Assembly: GCA_963764665.1 (NCBI GenBank)
Contig: CAVXTL010000016.1
Location: 3,208-67,207, forward strand
Length of the DNA stretch: 64,000 bases
DNA from: JACVRW01 sp963764665
GTDB taxonomy: Bacteria; Actinomycetota; Thermoleophilia; Solirubrobacterales; Thermoleophilaceae
Reading direction: 5' to 3'
In this document: positions 50,368 through 59,112 of the stretch, piece after piece
Numbering within the stretch: position 1 is the stretch's first letter
How the letters are laid out: each line of letters begins with the position of its first letter
Notes under the pieces: generated by a model
The model's database searches: none
What the model saw: only the letters and a program-made list of their open reading frames with translations
What the model was told of the DNA's origin: nothing
Program-made: the position numbers and the translations under genes

Positions 50368-51884
50368 GCGCAGGCGCCGGACCCGCCTATGGCGAGGGTC
50401 CGCCGCCGAACGACGCACCCGATCCGACGCACGTGGACCTGGGCCCGCTCGTGGCGGAGTGGCGGAGCGCGCTCGGCCACGAGCACGTGATCACCCACGA
50501 GCACCAGCTGCGCACCTACGAGTCGGACGGGCTTCTTCAATACGCCGTGACCCCCGGCGCGGTGGTCCTGCCCGGGTCAGCCGCAGAGGTGCAGGCCGTG
50601 GTGGCCGCCTGCCACCGCGAGGGGGTCCCGTGGGTCGCGCGCGGGGCCGGGTCCGGCCTCTCGGGGGGAGCCGTGCCCGTGGCCGACGGCGTGCTCATCT
50701 CGCTCACGCGCATGCGCAGCGTGCTCGAGGTGGACCTGCCGAACCAGCGTGTGGTGGTCGAGCCCGGCGTGACCAACGTGGCGGTGTCCAAGGCGGTCGG
50801 GCCCACGCACTTCTATCCGCCCGACCCATCCAGCCAGATCGTCTGCACCATCGGAGGCAACGTCGCGGAGAACTCGGGCGGCGCCCACTGCTTCAAGTAC
50901 GGCTTTACCACCAACTACGTGACCGGCCTGGAGCTGGTGCTCCCCGACGGCTCGCTCGTGCAGCTCGGGGGCAAGGAGCTCGAACCGCCGGCGCTCGACC
51001 TGATCGGCGCATTCGTGGGCTCCGAGGGCACGCTGGGCGTGGCCACGAAGATCTGGCTCCGCGTAGTGCCCGTGCCGGAGGCGGTGCGCACGCTTGTGGC
51101 GTTCTTCGGCTCGACCAGGCAGGCCGGAGAGGTAGTCTCGAAGATCGTGTCCGGAGGGATCGTTCCGGGCGCCGTGGAGATGATGGACAACCTCTCGATC
51201 AGGGCGGCCGAGGGCTACACCGGCGCCGGCTGGCCTGCGGACGCCGGGGCGGCCCTCGTGGTCGAGCTGGACGGCTCGGACGCCGAGTGCGAGACGCGCT
51301 TCGAGCAGGTGGTCTCGATGTGCGAGGAGGCCGGCGCCGACTCGATCCGCGTGGCCAAGGACGACGCCGAGCGCACCGTGATCTGGACCGCGCGCAAGGC
51401 CGCCTTCGCAGCGATGGGACGCATCGCTCCCAACTACTACGTGCAGGACAGCGTGATCCCGCGCACGCGCCTCTCGGAGGTGCTGGGGCAGATCGAGGAG
51501 ATGGCCGAGGAGTACGGGCTCCAGGTGGCCAACGTGTTCCACGCCGGCGACGGCAACCTGCACCCGCTCGTCTGTTACGACGGCCGCCGCGAGGGCGAGG
51601 CGGAGAAGGCCGAGGAGCTGGCCGGCCTGATCGTGAAGGCCTGCGTGGACGCCGGCGGGTCGATCACCGGCGAACACGGCGTGGGCGTGGACAAGAAGCG
51701 CTATATGCCGACGATGTTCAACGACTCCGACCTGGGCGCCTTCCAGCGGCTGCGCTGCGCGTTCGACCCTGACCAGCTGGCCAACCCCGGCAAGGTGATG
51801 CCCACACCGCGGCTGTGCGGCGAGGTACCGGGCCCCTACCGCCGCCATCCGCTCGAGCAGGCCGGGCTGGCGGAGCGCATGTGA
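50364..51884 (+). CDS. glcD: glycolate oxidase FAD-binding subunit GlcD
   Basis: 506 aa. FAD-linked oxidase with the PCMH FAD domain (GSGLSGGAVPVADGVLISLTRM, NVAENSGGAHCFKYGFTTNYVTG) and the C-terminal FAD-oxidase domain with HAGDGNLHPLVCYD and GGSITGEHGVGVDKKRYM. It oxidises glycolate (or D-lactate) to glyoxylate and passes electrons to GlcE/GlcF and the quinone pool. GTG start in a GTGA overlap with the permease; its stop is in a TGATG with glcE. Confidence 0.93.
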   Translation: MSAGAGPAYGEGPPPNDAPDPTHVDLGPLVAEWRSALGHEHVITHEHQLRTYESDGLLQYAVTPGAVVLPGSAAEVQAVVAACHREGVPWVARGAGSGLSGGAVPVADGVLISLTRMRSVLEVDLPNQRVVVEPGVTNVAVSKAVGPTHFYPPDPSSQIVCTIGGNVAENSGGAHCFKYGFTTNYVTGLELVLPDGSLVQLGGKELEPPALDLIGAFVGSEGTLGVATKIWLRVVPVPEAVRTLVAFFGSTRQAGEVVSKIVSGGIVPGAVEMMDNLSIRAAEGYTGAGWPADAGAALVVELDGSDAECETRFEQVVSMCEEAGADSIRVAKDDAERTVIWTARKAAFAAMGRIAPNYYVQDSVIPRTRLSEVLGQIEEMAEEYGLQVANVFHAGDGNLHPLVCYDGRREGEAEKAEELAGLIVKACVDAGGSITGEHGVGVDKKRYMPTMFNDSDLGAFQRLRCAFDPDQLANPGKVMPTPRLCGEVPGPYRRHPLEQAGLAERM

Positions 51885-53029
51885 TGGCCACCCAGGCCGC
51901 ACGCCTGGCCACGCCCGGATCGCGCGACGAGCTGGCGGCCGAGCTGAGCGCCGCCGCCGCGGCGGGCGAGACCGTGTGCGTGCGCGGCGCGGGCACCAAG
52001 CTCGCCTGGGCGGGCCTGTCCGGGTTCGAGCCCGGGCTCGAGCTCTCGACCACGGGGCTAGACACGCTCGTGGAGCACAACGCCGGCGACCTCACGGCGA
52101 TAATCGAGGCCGGCGTGCCGCTGGCGCGCGCCCAGAGCGCCTTCGCCGAGGAGGGGCAGATGCTCGCGCTCGACCCGCCCGGCGGCGGGGCCACAATCGG
52201 CGGGATCGTGGCCAGCGGCGACTCCGGCCCGCTGCGCTCGCGCTACGGCGGCGTGCGCGACCTCGTGGTGGGAATGCACGTGGCGCTCTCCGACGGCACG
52301 CGCGCCAAGACCGGCGGCAAGGTGATCAAGAACGTGGCGGGCTACGACCTGGCCAAGCTCTTCGCCGGCTCGTTCGGCACGCTCGGCGCGATCATCGAGG
52401 TGGCCGTGCGCCTGCACCCGCTTCCGCCGTCCACGGCCACGGCGATCGGGCGCACCGGGGACGCCGCGATGCTGGCCGAGGCGGCGGCCGTGCTCACCCA
52501 CGCGTCGATCGAGCACAGCGGGCTCGACGTGCGCTGGGAGGACGGCGCCGGCTCCGTGCTCGCCCGCTTCGGCGGCGCCGCACCGGGGCCCCAGGCGGAG
52601 AACGCGGCCAGGCTGCTTCGCGAAGCCGGGCTCGACACCGACCTGACCGAGGAGGACGACGGGCTCTGGTCCGCACAGCGCGACGACCAGCGAGCGCGAC
52701 AGGGCTCGTCCGACACGGTGGTGCGCGTGGCCGCGCTGCAGACGGACCTGCCGGAGCTGCTCGAGGCCGCGACCCGCCACTCGGCGCTGCTGGTGGGCCG
52801 CGCCCCGCTCGCCCTCTCCTGGCTGAGGCTGGAGGATTCCGAGGCCGTACCGGACGCGCTCGATGACCTCCGCCGGATCGCGGGCGCCGTGGTGCTCGAC
52901 GCTCCCGCCGAGGTGCGCGAGCGGGTGGAGCCCTGGGGCGAGCGCGACGCGGCGGTGCTCGCGCTGATGAAAAGGGTCAAGGACGGCTTCGACCCCGCCG
53001 GCGCCTGCGCACCGGGGGTGCTCTGGTGA
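51884..53029 (+). CDS. glcE: glycolate oxidase FAD-binding subunit GlcE
   Basis: 381 aa; second FAD subunit. VCVRGAGTKLAWAG and DPPGGGATIGGIVASGDSGPLRSRYGGVRDLVVG mark the FAD domain, and KTGGKVIKNVAGYDLAKLFAGSFGTLG is typical of GlcE. The C-terminal substrate domain is shorter than in GlcD, as in the family. The ATG shares one base with the glcD stop; the stop overlaps glcF by 4 nt. Confidence 0.92.
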   Translation: MATQAARLATPGSRDELAAELSAAAAAGETVCVRGAGTKLAWAGLSGFEPGLELSTTGLDTLVEHNAGDLTAIIEAGVPLARAQSAFAEEGQMLALDPPGGGATIGGIVASGDSGPLRSRYGGVRDLVVGMHVALSDGTRAKTGGKVIKNVAGYDLAKLFAGSFGTLGAIIEVAVRLHPLPPSTATAIGRTGDAAMLAEAAAVLTHASIEHSGLDVRWEDGAGSVLARFGGAAPGPQAENAARLLREAGLDTDLTEEDDGLWSAQRDDQRARQGSSDTVVRVAALQTDLPELLEAATRHSALLVGRAPLALSWLRLEDSEAVPDALDDLRRIAGAVVLDAPAEVRERVEPWGERDAAVLALMKRVKDGFDPAGACAPGVLW

Positions 53030-54294
53030 GCGCCTTCGACCAGACCCGGCCGCCGTCGCTCGACCTGATCGACGACTGCGTGCACTGCGGCTTCTGCCTG
53101 CCCACCTGCCCCACGTACCGGCTCTGGGGCGAGGAGATGGACTCTCCGCGCGGTCGCATCGTGCTGATGAAGCAGGGCCACGAGGAGATCTCCGCCCCGC
53201 TCGTGGAGCACATCGACAACTGCCTCGGGTGCATGGCGTGCGTGACCGCCTGCCCGTCGGGCGTGCAGTACGACAAGCTGATCGAGGACACGCGCGCCCA
53301 GGTGGAGCGGAACGCGAAGCGCTCTCCCCGCGAGCGCGCCTACCGCCGGCTCGTGTTCGCGCTCTTCACCCATCCCGGGCGGCTGCGGGTGGCGGCCCCC
53401 ATGATCGCGCTGGCGCAGCGCCTCGGCCTCACCAAGCTGGCCACCCGCCCGGCCGCACAGCGGCTCGCGCCGAAGCTCTCCACGCTGCTGGCGCTCTCAC
53501 CCGACGCCTCGGCGCGGCGTGCGCTCACGCGGCTGCCGGAACGCTTCGAGGCGCGCGGCGAGCGGCGCGGCAGCGTGGCCCTGCTCCAGGGCTGCGTGCA
53601 GCGGGTGTTCTTCGCCCACGTGAACGAGGCCACGGCGCGCGTGCTCGCTGCCGAGGGCTTCGAGGTGCACGTGCCCCGGGCGCCGCGCTGCTGCGGCGCC
53701 CTGCAGCTGCACGCCGGCGACGGCCGGGCGCGCGGCCTCGCGAAGGCGACGATCGAGGCGCTCGAGGGGCACGACACGATCGTGGTCAACTCGGCGGGCT
53801 GCGGCTCGGCCATGAAGGACTACGGGCACGTGCTGCGCGACGACCCGGAATGGGCCGACCGTGCCGAGCGCTTCGCCGCCAAGGTCCGCGACGTGACCGA
53901 GCTGCTCGCGGAGCACGAGCCGCGCGCGCCGCGCGGCCCCCTCCCGATGCGGCTGGCCTACCACGACGCATGCCACCTGGCCCACGCACAGGGTGTGCGC
54001 GCGCAGCCCCGCCAGCTGCTCCGCGGCATCCCGGAGCTCGAGCTCGTGGAGCCCGGCGACTGGGAGATCTGCTGCGGCTCGGCGGGCGTGTACAACCTGC
54101 TCAAGCCCGAGCCCGCCGCGGAGCTCGGCCGCCTCAAGGCCGAGAGCGTGCTCGCCACCGACGCCGACGCCGTGGCCGCCGCCAACCCCGGCTGCGCGCT
54201 CCAGATCACGTCGCACACGGGCCGCCTCGGCCGGTCCCTGCCGGTGTTCCACCCGCTCGAGCTGCTGGCCCGCTCGATCGAGGCGGCCGAGTAG
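53026..54294 (+). CDS. glcF: glycolate oxidase iron-sulfur subunit GlcF
   Basis: 422 aa. Two 4Fe-4S sites near the N terminus (CVHCGFCLPTCP and CLGCMACVTACP) and two CCG-type domains (RCCGALQLHAGD and CCGSAGVYN with an HDACH element). It relays electrons from GlcD/E to menaquinone. GTG start; followed after 29 nt by malate synthase. Confidence 0.93.
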   Translation: MSAFDQTRPPSLDLIDDCVHCGFCLPTCPTYRLWGEEMDSPRGRIVLMKQGHEEISAPLVEHIDNCLGCMACVTACPSGVQYDKLIEDTRAQVERNAKRSPRERAYRRLVFALFTHPGRLRVAAPMIALAQRLGLTKLATRPAAQRLAPKLSTLLALSPDASARRALTRLPERFEARGERRGSVALLQGCVQRVFFAHVNEATARVLAAEGFEVHVPRAPRCCGALQLHAGDGRARGLAKATIEALEGHDTIVVNSAGCGSAMKDYGHVLRDDPEWADRAERFAAKVRDVTELLAEHEPRAPRGPLPMRLAYHDACHLAHAQGVRAQPRQLLRGIPELELVEPGDWEICCGSAGVYNLLKPEPAAELGRLKAESVLATDADAVAAANPGCALQITSHTGRLGRSLPVFHPLELLARSIEAAE

Positions 54295-54323
54295 CCGTGG
54301 GCGCTTCCGGGAAGGCTCGAGAC

Positions 54324-55910
54324 ATGATCGGAGCCACGGGAATCGACATCGCCGGACCGCCCCAGGAGCGTCAGGAGGAGGTGCTCACCGAGGGCGCGCT
54401 CTCGCTGCTGGCACGCCTCCACGGCGAGCTCGACGGCCGGCGCCGCGAGCTGCTCGAACGGCGTGTGGAGCGTCAGGCCGAGCTCGACGCGGGCGCAACG
54501 CTCGAGTTCGTGGCGGCGCCCGAGGACTTCACGGTCGCGCCGGTGCCCGACGCGCTCCAGGACCGGCGCGTGGAGATCACCGGGCCCACCAGCCGCAAGA
54601 TGGTCATCAACGCGCTCAACTCCGGAGCGCGCGGGTTCATGGCGGACTTCGAGGACGCCAACTCGCCCACCTGGAGCAACATGATCGAGGGTCAGGCCAA
54701 CCTGGCCGACGCCGTGCGCGGAGAGATCGAGCACGAGGAGGGCGGCAAGCGTTACGACCTCGCGGACGATCCCGCCGTGCTGCTGGTGCGCCCGCGCGGC
54801 CTGCACCTGCCGGAGCGCCACCTCAGCGTCGACGAACAGCCGGTGGCCGGCTCATTCGCGGACTTCGCGCTGTTCGTGCACCGCAACGCGCACGAGCTGC
54901 TCGAGCGCGGCGCCGGGCCCTACCTCTACCTGCCGAAGCTCGAGTCGCATCTCGAGGCGCGGCTCTGGCGCGACGCCTTCCGCATCGCCGAGGAGGACCT
55001 CGATCTCGACCGCGGCACGATCAAGGCCACCGTCCTCATCGAGACGATCCCGGCGGCCTTCGAGATGGACGCGATCCTCTATGAGCTGCGCGACCACGCC
55101 GCCGGGCTCAACGCCGGCCGCTGGGACTACATCTTCTCGGCCATCAAGCGCTTCCGAACGCGACCGGACTTCGTGCTCCCGGACCGGTCGCAGGTCACGA
55201 TGACCGTGCCGTTCATGCGCGCCTACACCGAGCTGCTCGTGAAGACCTGCCATGCCCGCGGCGCCCACGCCATGGGCGGCATGTCGGCGGTGATTCCCAG
55301 CCGCAAGGACGAGGAGGCCAACAAGCGCGCCTTCGAGGCCGTGCGCACCGACAAGGAGCGCGAGGCCGGCGACGGCTTCGACGGCACGTGGGTGGCCCAT
55401 CCCGACTCGGTGCCGGTGGCCACCGAGGCGTTCGACAACGTGCTCGGCGACCGCCCGAACCAGGTGGACCGCCGCCGCGACGAGGTCGATGTCGAGCCGA
55501 GCCGGCTGCTGGCCATGCCCGAGACCCCGGGCGAGGTCACCGAGGAGGGCCTGCGGTCGAACGTGAACGTGGGCATCCAGTACATCTCGTCGTGGCTGCG
55601 CGGCAACGGCGCGGCCGCGATCTACGGGTTGATGGAGGACGCCGCCACCGCGGAGATCGCGCGTGCGCAGGTGTGGCAGTGGATCCGCCACGACGTGGCG
55701 CTGAGCGACGGCCGCCGGATCACGCCCGAGCTGGTGCGCGAGCTGGAGACCGAGGAGCTCGAGAAGATCCGTGCCGAGATCGGCGACGACGACTGGTTCT
55801 ACTCCGAAGGCCGTCCCGACCTGTCGCGCGAGCTGTTCGAGCTCGTGGCGCTGGGCGACGAGTTCGTCGAGTTCCTCACGCTGCCGGCCTACGAGCGGCT
55901 CGAGGACTAG
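54324..55910 (+). CDS. aceB: malate synthase A
   Basis: 528 aa, the size of the A isoform. Condenses glyoxylate with acetyl-CoA to malate. Landmarks: GFMADFEDANSPTW, VRPRGLHLPERHLSVD, VLIETIPAAFEMDAILYELR, GLNAGRWDYIFSAIK, GMSAVIPSRKD and WLRGNGAAAIYGLMEDAATAEI. ATG at 54324 after GGGAAGG; a GTG 26 nt upstream is the alternative. As last gene of the glc operon it uses the glyoxylate made by GlcDEF; isocitrate lyase is not in the window. Confidence 0.95.
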   Translation: MIGATGIDIAGPPQERQEEVLTEGALSLLARLHGELDGRRRELLERRVERQAELDAGATLEFVAAPEDFTVAPVPDALQDRRVEITGPTSRKMVINALNSGARGFMADFEDANSPTWSNMIEGQANLADAVRGEIEHEEGGKRYDLADDPAVLLVRPRGLHLPERHLSVDEQPVAGSFADFALFVHRNAHELLERGAGPYLYLPKLESHLEARLWRDAFRIAEEDLDLDRGTIKATVLIETIPAAFEMDAILYELRDHAAGLNAGRWDYIFSAIKRFRTRPDFVLPDRSQVTMTVPFMRAYTELLVKTCHARGAHAMGGMSAVIPSRKDEEANKRAFEAVRTDKEREAGDGFDGTWVAHPDSVPVATEAFDNVLGDRPNQVDRRRDEVDVEPSRLLAMPETPGEVTEEGLRSNVNVGIQYISSWLRGNGAAAIYGLMEDAATAEIARAQVWQWIRHDVALSDGRRITPELVRELETEELEKIRAEIGDDDWFYSEGRPDLSRELFELVALGDEFVEFLTLPAYERLED

Positions 55911-55991
55911 GCCCCGCCGAGGGCCAAAGAGCCAAAGATCGTCCTTCCCGGGCGCATCGCGGCCGGCGATAGCGGGTACAGCCCAAGTGCA

Positions 55992-56150
55992 ATGAATGCA
56001 CGACTGACAGCCTCACAACGCATGGGTCTCGCACAGCACAGCGCTCGCGTAGCACGCGCCCGCGACCGTCCGCGGCTACGAGCGGTTCAGGTGGGCGCGC
56101 GCCATCGACCGGTACTCATCCGCACGCTCCGGTCTGCCCAGACGGCTTAG
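55992..56150 (+). CDS. possible 52-aa Arg-rich small protein
   Basis: Open frame of 52 codons starting MNARLTASQRMGL and ending RSAQTA, with 12 Arg and 7 Ala and no acidic residue apart from one Asp. Its TAG stop lies one nt before a dispersed hairpin element, the same arrangement as the priA gene. There is no good ribosome site and no family similarity I recognise, so it may be spurious. Confidence 0.3.
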   Translation: MNARLTASQRMGLAQHSARVARARDRPRLRAVQVGARHRPVLIRTLRSAQTA

Positions 56151-56151
56151 T

Positions 56152-56186
56152 GCGGAAGCAGCCGGCTCGGACCGGCTGCGCACCGA
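56152..56186 (+). repeat. dispersed hairpin element, copy 4
   Basis: GCGGAAGC then an 8-bp stem GCAGCCGG / CCGGCTGC with a 6-nt loop, then GCGCACCGA, on the plus strand. One extra A in the right arm widens the loop compared with other copies. It lies between the small ORF and the convergent def gene. Confidence 0.8.
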
Positions 56187-56196
56187 TGGACTTAGC

Positions 56197-56799
56197 TCAG
56201 GCCGCTTCGGCGTTGCGCTCCGCCTCGCGGAGCTCGCGCAGCGCCGTCTTGCGGCTCTCGCGTGAGGTGCGGTCCAGGATCAGCACGCCGTTCAGGTGGT
56301 CGATCTCGTGCTGGATCACACGCGCCTCGAGGCCTGAGGCCTCGACGATGCGCTCCTCCCCCGCCTCGTCCTGCGCCCGCACCCGCACATGGACCGCGCG
56401 GTCCACGTCGAGGGTCACGCCCGGGATCGACAGGCACCCCTCGTCGAAGATCTCGGTGTCCTTGCTCTCCCACTCGATCTCGGGGTTGGCGAGCACGATC
56501 ACCGGGGCGTCGGCGCCGACCGTGTACACCAGCAGCCGTTGCGAGATCCCGAGCTGTGGCGCCGCCAGGCCCATTCCGTAGGCGTCGCGCATGATGCCCA
56601 CCATGCGCTCGACCTGGGCGCGCAGCGAGTCGTCGAAGCGGTCCACCGGCGTGGCCCGCGACTTGAGCACCGGGTCGCCGAGGCGGCGGATGAACGACAT
56701 GGCGGCCGCTCGCCGAGCGGCCACCTCAGGGTCGAGGCGAGCCTCCTCCTGCTCGTCCTCGACGTCGTCGACCTCTGGCTGAACGACCTCCTCGGGCAC
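56197..56799 (-). CDS. def: peptide deformylase
   Basis: Removes the formyl group from new N termini. 200 aa with motif 1 GMGLAAPQ (75-82), motif 2 EGCLSIPG with the metal ligand Cys122, and motif 3 HEIDH with His164 and His168 plus catalytic Glu165. A 34-residue acidic N-terminal extension (VVQPEVDDVEDEQEEARLD) precedes the usual start; the internal ATG at residue 34 (MSFIRRLGDP) could be the functional start. A TAAACT box lies 7 nt before the GTG at 56799, which favours the long form. Confidence 0.93.
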   Translation of the reverse strand: MPEEVVQPEVDDVEDEQEEARLDPEVAARRAAAMSFIRRLGDPVLKSRATPVDRFDDSLRAQVERMVGIMRDAYGMGLAAPQLGISQRLLVYTVGADAPVIVLANPEIEWESKDTEIFDEGCLSIPGVTLDVDRAVHVRVRAQDEAGEERIVEASGLEARVIQHEIDHLNGVLILDRTSRESRKTALRELREAERNAEAA

Positions 56800-56806
56800 G
56801 GCGTCG

Positions 56807-56812
56807 AGTTTA
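56807..56812 (-). promoter_or_regulatory. TAAACT -10-like box before def
   Basis: Good -10 match 7 nt before the GTG start of def, with the hairpin element farther upstream. Confidence 0.5.
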
Positions 56813-56840
56813 TCGCCGCGCGCCAGCCCCGCTACTCCAT

Positions 56841-56873
56841 CGGTGCGCGGCCGGCCGAGCCGGCTGCTTCCGC
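56841..56873 (-). repeat. dispersed hairpin element, copy 5
   Basis: Stem GCGGCCGGC / GCCGGCTGC: one A-to-G change makes a G-T (G-U in RNA) pair. It lies one nt after the priA stop codon. Confidence 0.85.
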
Positions 56874-56874
56874 A

Positions 56875-59049
56875 CTACTGCGGATCCACGTCCACGGCGA
56901 AGGAGACCTCGCCGTGCTCCCTGAGAGCGGCCACCTCGTCCACCGCGGCGCGGACCGCGTCGATCGCCGGCATGCGCTCGCGCGAGCGCACCACGAGCTG
57001 GGCGCGGTGGCGCCCGCGCCGGCGGAACAGCGGCGCCGGCCCCAGCACCGGCACCCCGGCGGCCTCCACGAGCTCGCGCACCGCGTCGGCGGCGGCCAGC
57101 TCGGGGCCGGGCTCCACCGACGAGCACACGGAGCGCACCAGATGCCCGAACGGCGGGTAGCCGAACGCCTCGCGGCGCTCGAGCTCGCCCGCCACGAAGC
57201 CGTCCGCGTCGTGCTCGGCCGCGTGGCGCAGGGCCCGCGCGGACGGGTCCAGCGCCTGGACGATCACCCCGCCGCCGCGCTCCCCCCGACCACTGCGGCC
57301 GGCCAGCTGCGCCACAAGGGCGAAGGTGCGCTCCTCGGCGCGGAAGTCGGGAAAGCGGAGAGTCGAGTCCGCGTCGAGCACGACCGCCAGCGTGACCGCC
57401 GGGAAGTCGTGGCCCTTGGCCACCATCTGGGTGCCCACGAGCACCCCGGCGGGCGCGGCGTCGAAGCTGCGCAGGACGGCGCCGCTGTGGCCGGCGGCCG
57501 TCACGTCGGCGTCCAGCCTGAAGACGGGCAGCGGATGCACCAGCGCCTCCAGCTCGCGCTCGAGCTGCTCCGTGCCCGCGCCGTGGCGCGCCACCGAGGT
57601 CGAGCCGCACTCGGCGCAGGCCGGCGGCACGGGCTCGCGGTGGCCGCAGTGATGGCAGGCCATCTCGTCCGCTGCGCGGTGGAGCACGAGCGTCACGTCG
57701 CAGTCCGGGCACTCCCAGACATGGCCGCAGACGCGGCACGAGAGGAAGTTCGACCACCCGCGCCTGTTCAGCAGCACGATCGCCTTCTCGCCGCGGCGGC
57801 GTACGCCGTCGAGCGCGGTGCGCGTGCGCTCGTGGAGCGCCCCCGGCACGCCGAGCATGCCCACGAGCTCCACCGGCGGCAGCCGGCGGCGGTCGAACCT
57901 CGTGCCGAGCCGCAGGCGGTCGTAGCGCACAATGCTCTCCGGGCGCGGCGTGGCGCTGCCGGCGAGCAGCACGGCGCCCTCCTCGCTCGCGCGCCGCTCG
58001 GCCACCACGCGCGCGTCATAGCGCGGGTCGCCCTCCTGTTTGTACGAGGAATCGTGCTCCTCGTCGATGACGATCAGGCCGAGATCGTCGAAGGGAGCGA
58101 AGACGGCTGAGCGCGGGCCTACGCACACGCGCGCCTCGCCGCTGCGCATGCGCCGCCACTCGTCGTAGCGCTCGCGCGCCGCCAGGCGCGAGTGCACCAC
58201 CGCCACCAGGTCCCCGAAGCGCTCGACGAAGCGCCCCGCCGTCTGCGGCGTGAGCGCGATCTCGGGAACGAGGACGATGGCGGACCGGCCGCGCTCGAGC
58301 GCGGCGGCCACCGCCCGCAGGTACACCTCCGTCTTGCCGCTGCCGGTGACCCCGTGGAGCAGCAGCGGGCGGCCCGGGCGCTCGGCTTCCATTCGCGCCT
58401 CGATCGCCGCCAGCGCCTCGCTCTGGTCCGCGGTCGGCTGCGGCGCGGCGCCGGCGGCCGCCCCCACCTGCTCCAGCACCGGGCGCCGCGACGGGTCGGC
58501 CGCCTGGTCGAGCGTCACGAGGCCGCGGCGCTCGAGAGCACGGAGGGTGCCGTGCCCGCAGCCCACCTGGCGCGCGAGCGCCGCCACCGCGAGCGGGCCG
58601 GCCGACAGCGCCCTCAGGGCGGCCACCTGCCGCTCGCCGAGGCCGTCACCGCCCTCGGCCGCCGCGGCGCGGCCGGAGTCGGTCAGCGCGGCGTGCAGCG
58701 AGCTGCGTGCCTTCAGCGGCCGGCCGGCCCCCGTGCCAGTGCCCGGTGGAAGCACCAGCGCCAGGCCGCGGGCGGGCGCCGAGCAGTATTCGCGGGCCAG
58801 CCAGAGCCCCAGTCGCACGAGCGCGGGCGGGACATCGGCCTCCAGCGCCCGCAGCGGCTCCGCCAGCCGCTCCGGCGGCAGATCGCTCTCCTCCGCGAGG
58901 TCCACCACCACACCGAGCAGGCGCCGCGGCCCGAAGGGCACCACGAGCATGCTGCCCACGGAGACACCCGCCATGTCTCCCCCCAACCGGTAGTCGAAGG
59001 GACCGCGAAGCGAGCGGGCAGGGGTCAGCGGCTCGACCTTGGCGATCAC
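56875..59049 (-). CDS. priA: primosomal protein N' (replication restart helicase PriA)
   Basis: 724 aa. The N-terminal DNA-binding domain is followed by the helicase with Walker A GVTGSGKTEVYL and DEEHDSSYKQ, the zinc-binding region with eight cysteines (CRVCGHVWECPDC, CHHCGHREPVPPACAEC) and the C-terminal domain. Some actinobacterial PriA proteins have lost helicase motifs; these are intact here. GTG start 6 nt after a TAGGTT box. Neighbour of def, as in many genomes. Confidence 0.94.
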   Translation of the reverse strand: MIAKVEPLTPARSLRGPFDYRLGGDMAGVSVGSMLVVPFGPRRLLGVVVDLAEESDLPPERLAEPLRALEADVPPALVRLGLWLAREYCSAPARGLALVLPPGTGTGAGRPLKARSSLHAALTDSGRAAAAEGGDGLGERQVAALRALSAGPLAVAALARQVGCGHGTLRALERRGLVTLDQAADPSRRPVLEQVGAAAGAAPQPTADQSEALAAIEARMEAERPGRPLLLHGVTGSGKTEVYLRAVAAALERGRSAIVLVPEIALTPQTAGRFVERFGDLVAVVHSRLAARERYDEWRRMRSGEARVCVGPRSAVFAPFDDLGLIVIDEEHDSSYKQEGDPRYDARVVAERRASEEGAVLLAGSATPRPESIVRYDRLRLGTRFDRRRLPPVELVGMLGVPGALHERTRTALDGVRRRGEKAIVLLNRRGWSNFLSCRVCGHVWECPDCDVTLVLHRAADEMACHHCGHREPVPPACAECGSTSVARHGAGTEQLERELEALVHPLPVFRLDADVTAAGHSGAVLRSFDAAPAGVLVGTQMVAKGHDFPAVTLAVVLDADSTLRFPDFRAEERTFALVAQLAGRSGRGERGGGVIVQALDPSARALRHAAEHDADGFVAGELERREAFGYPPFGHLVRSVCSSVEPGPELAAADAVRELVEAAGVPVLGPAPLFRRRGRHRAQLVVRSRERMPAIDAVRAAVDEVAALREHGEVSFAVDVDPQ

Positions 59050-59055
59050 GCCCCG

Positions 59056-59061
59056 AACCTA
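59056..59061 (-). promoter_or_regulatory. TAGGTT -10-like box before priA
   Basis: TAnnnT hexamer exactly 6 nt before the GTG of priA; no ribosome site. Confidence 0.5.
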
Positions 59062-59112
59062 CGCGGCGGGCCGGACACCGGTCGGTTGGGCACCGATGGC
59101 ATCGTTAGGGCC

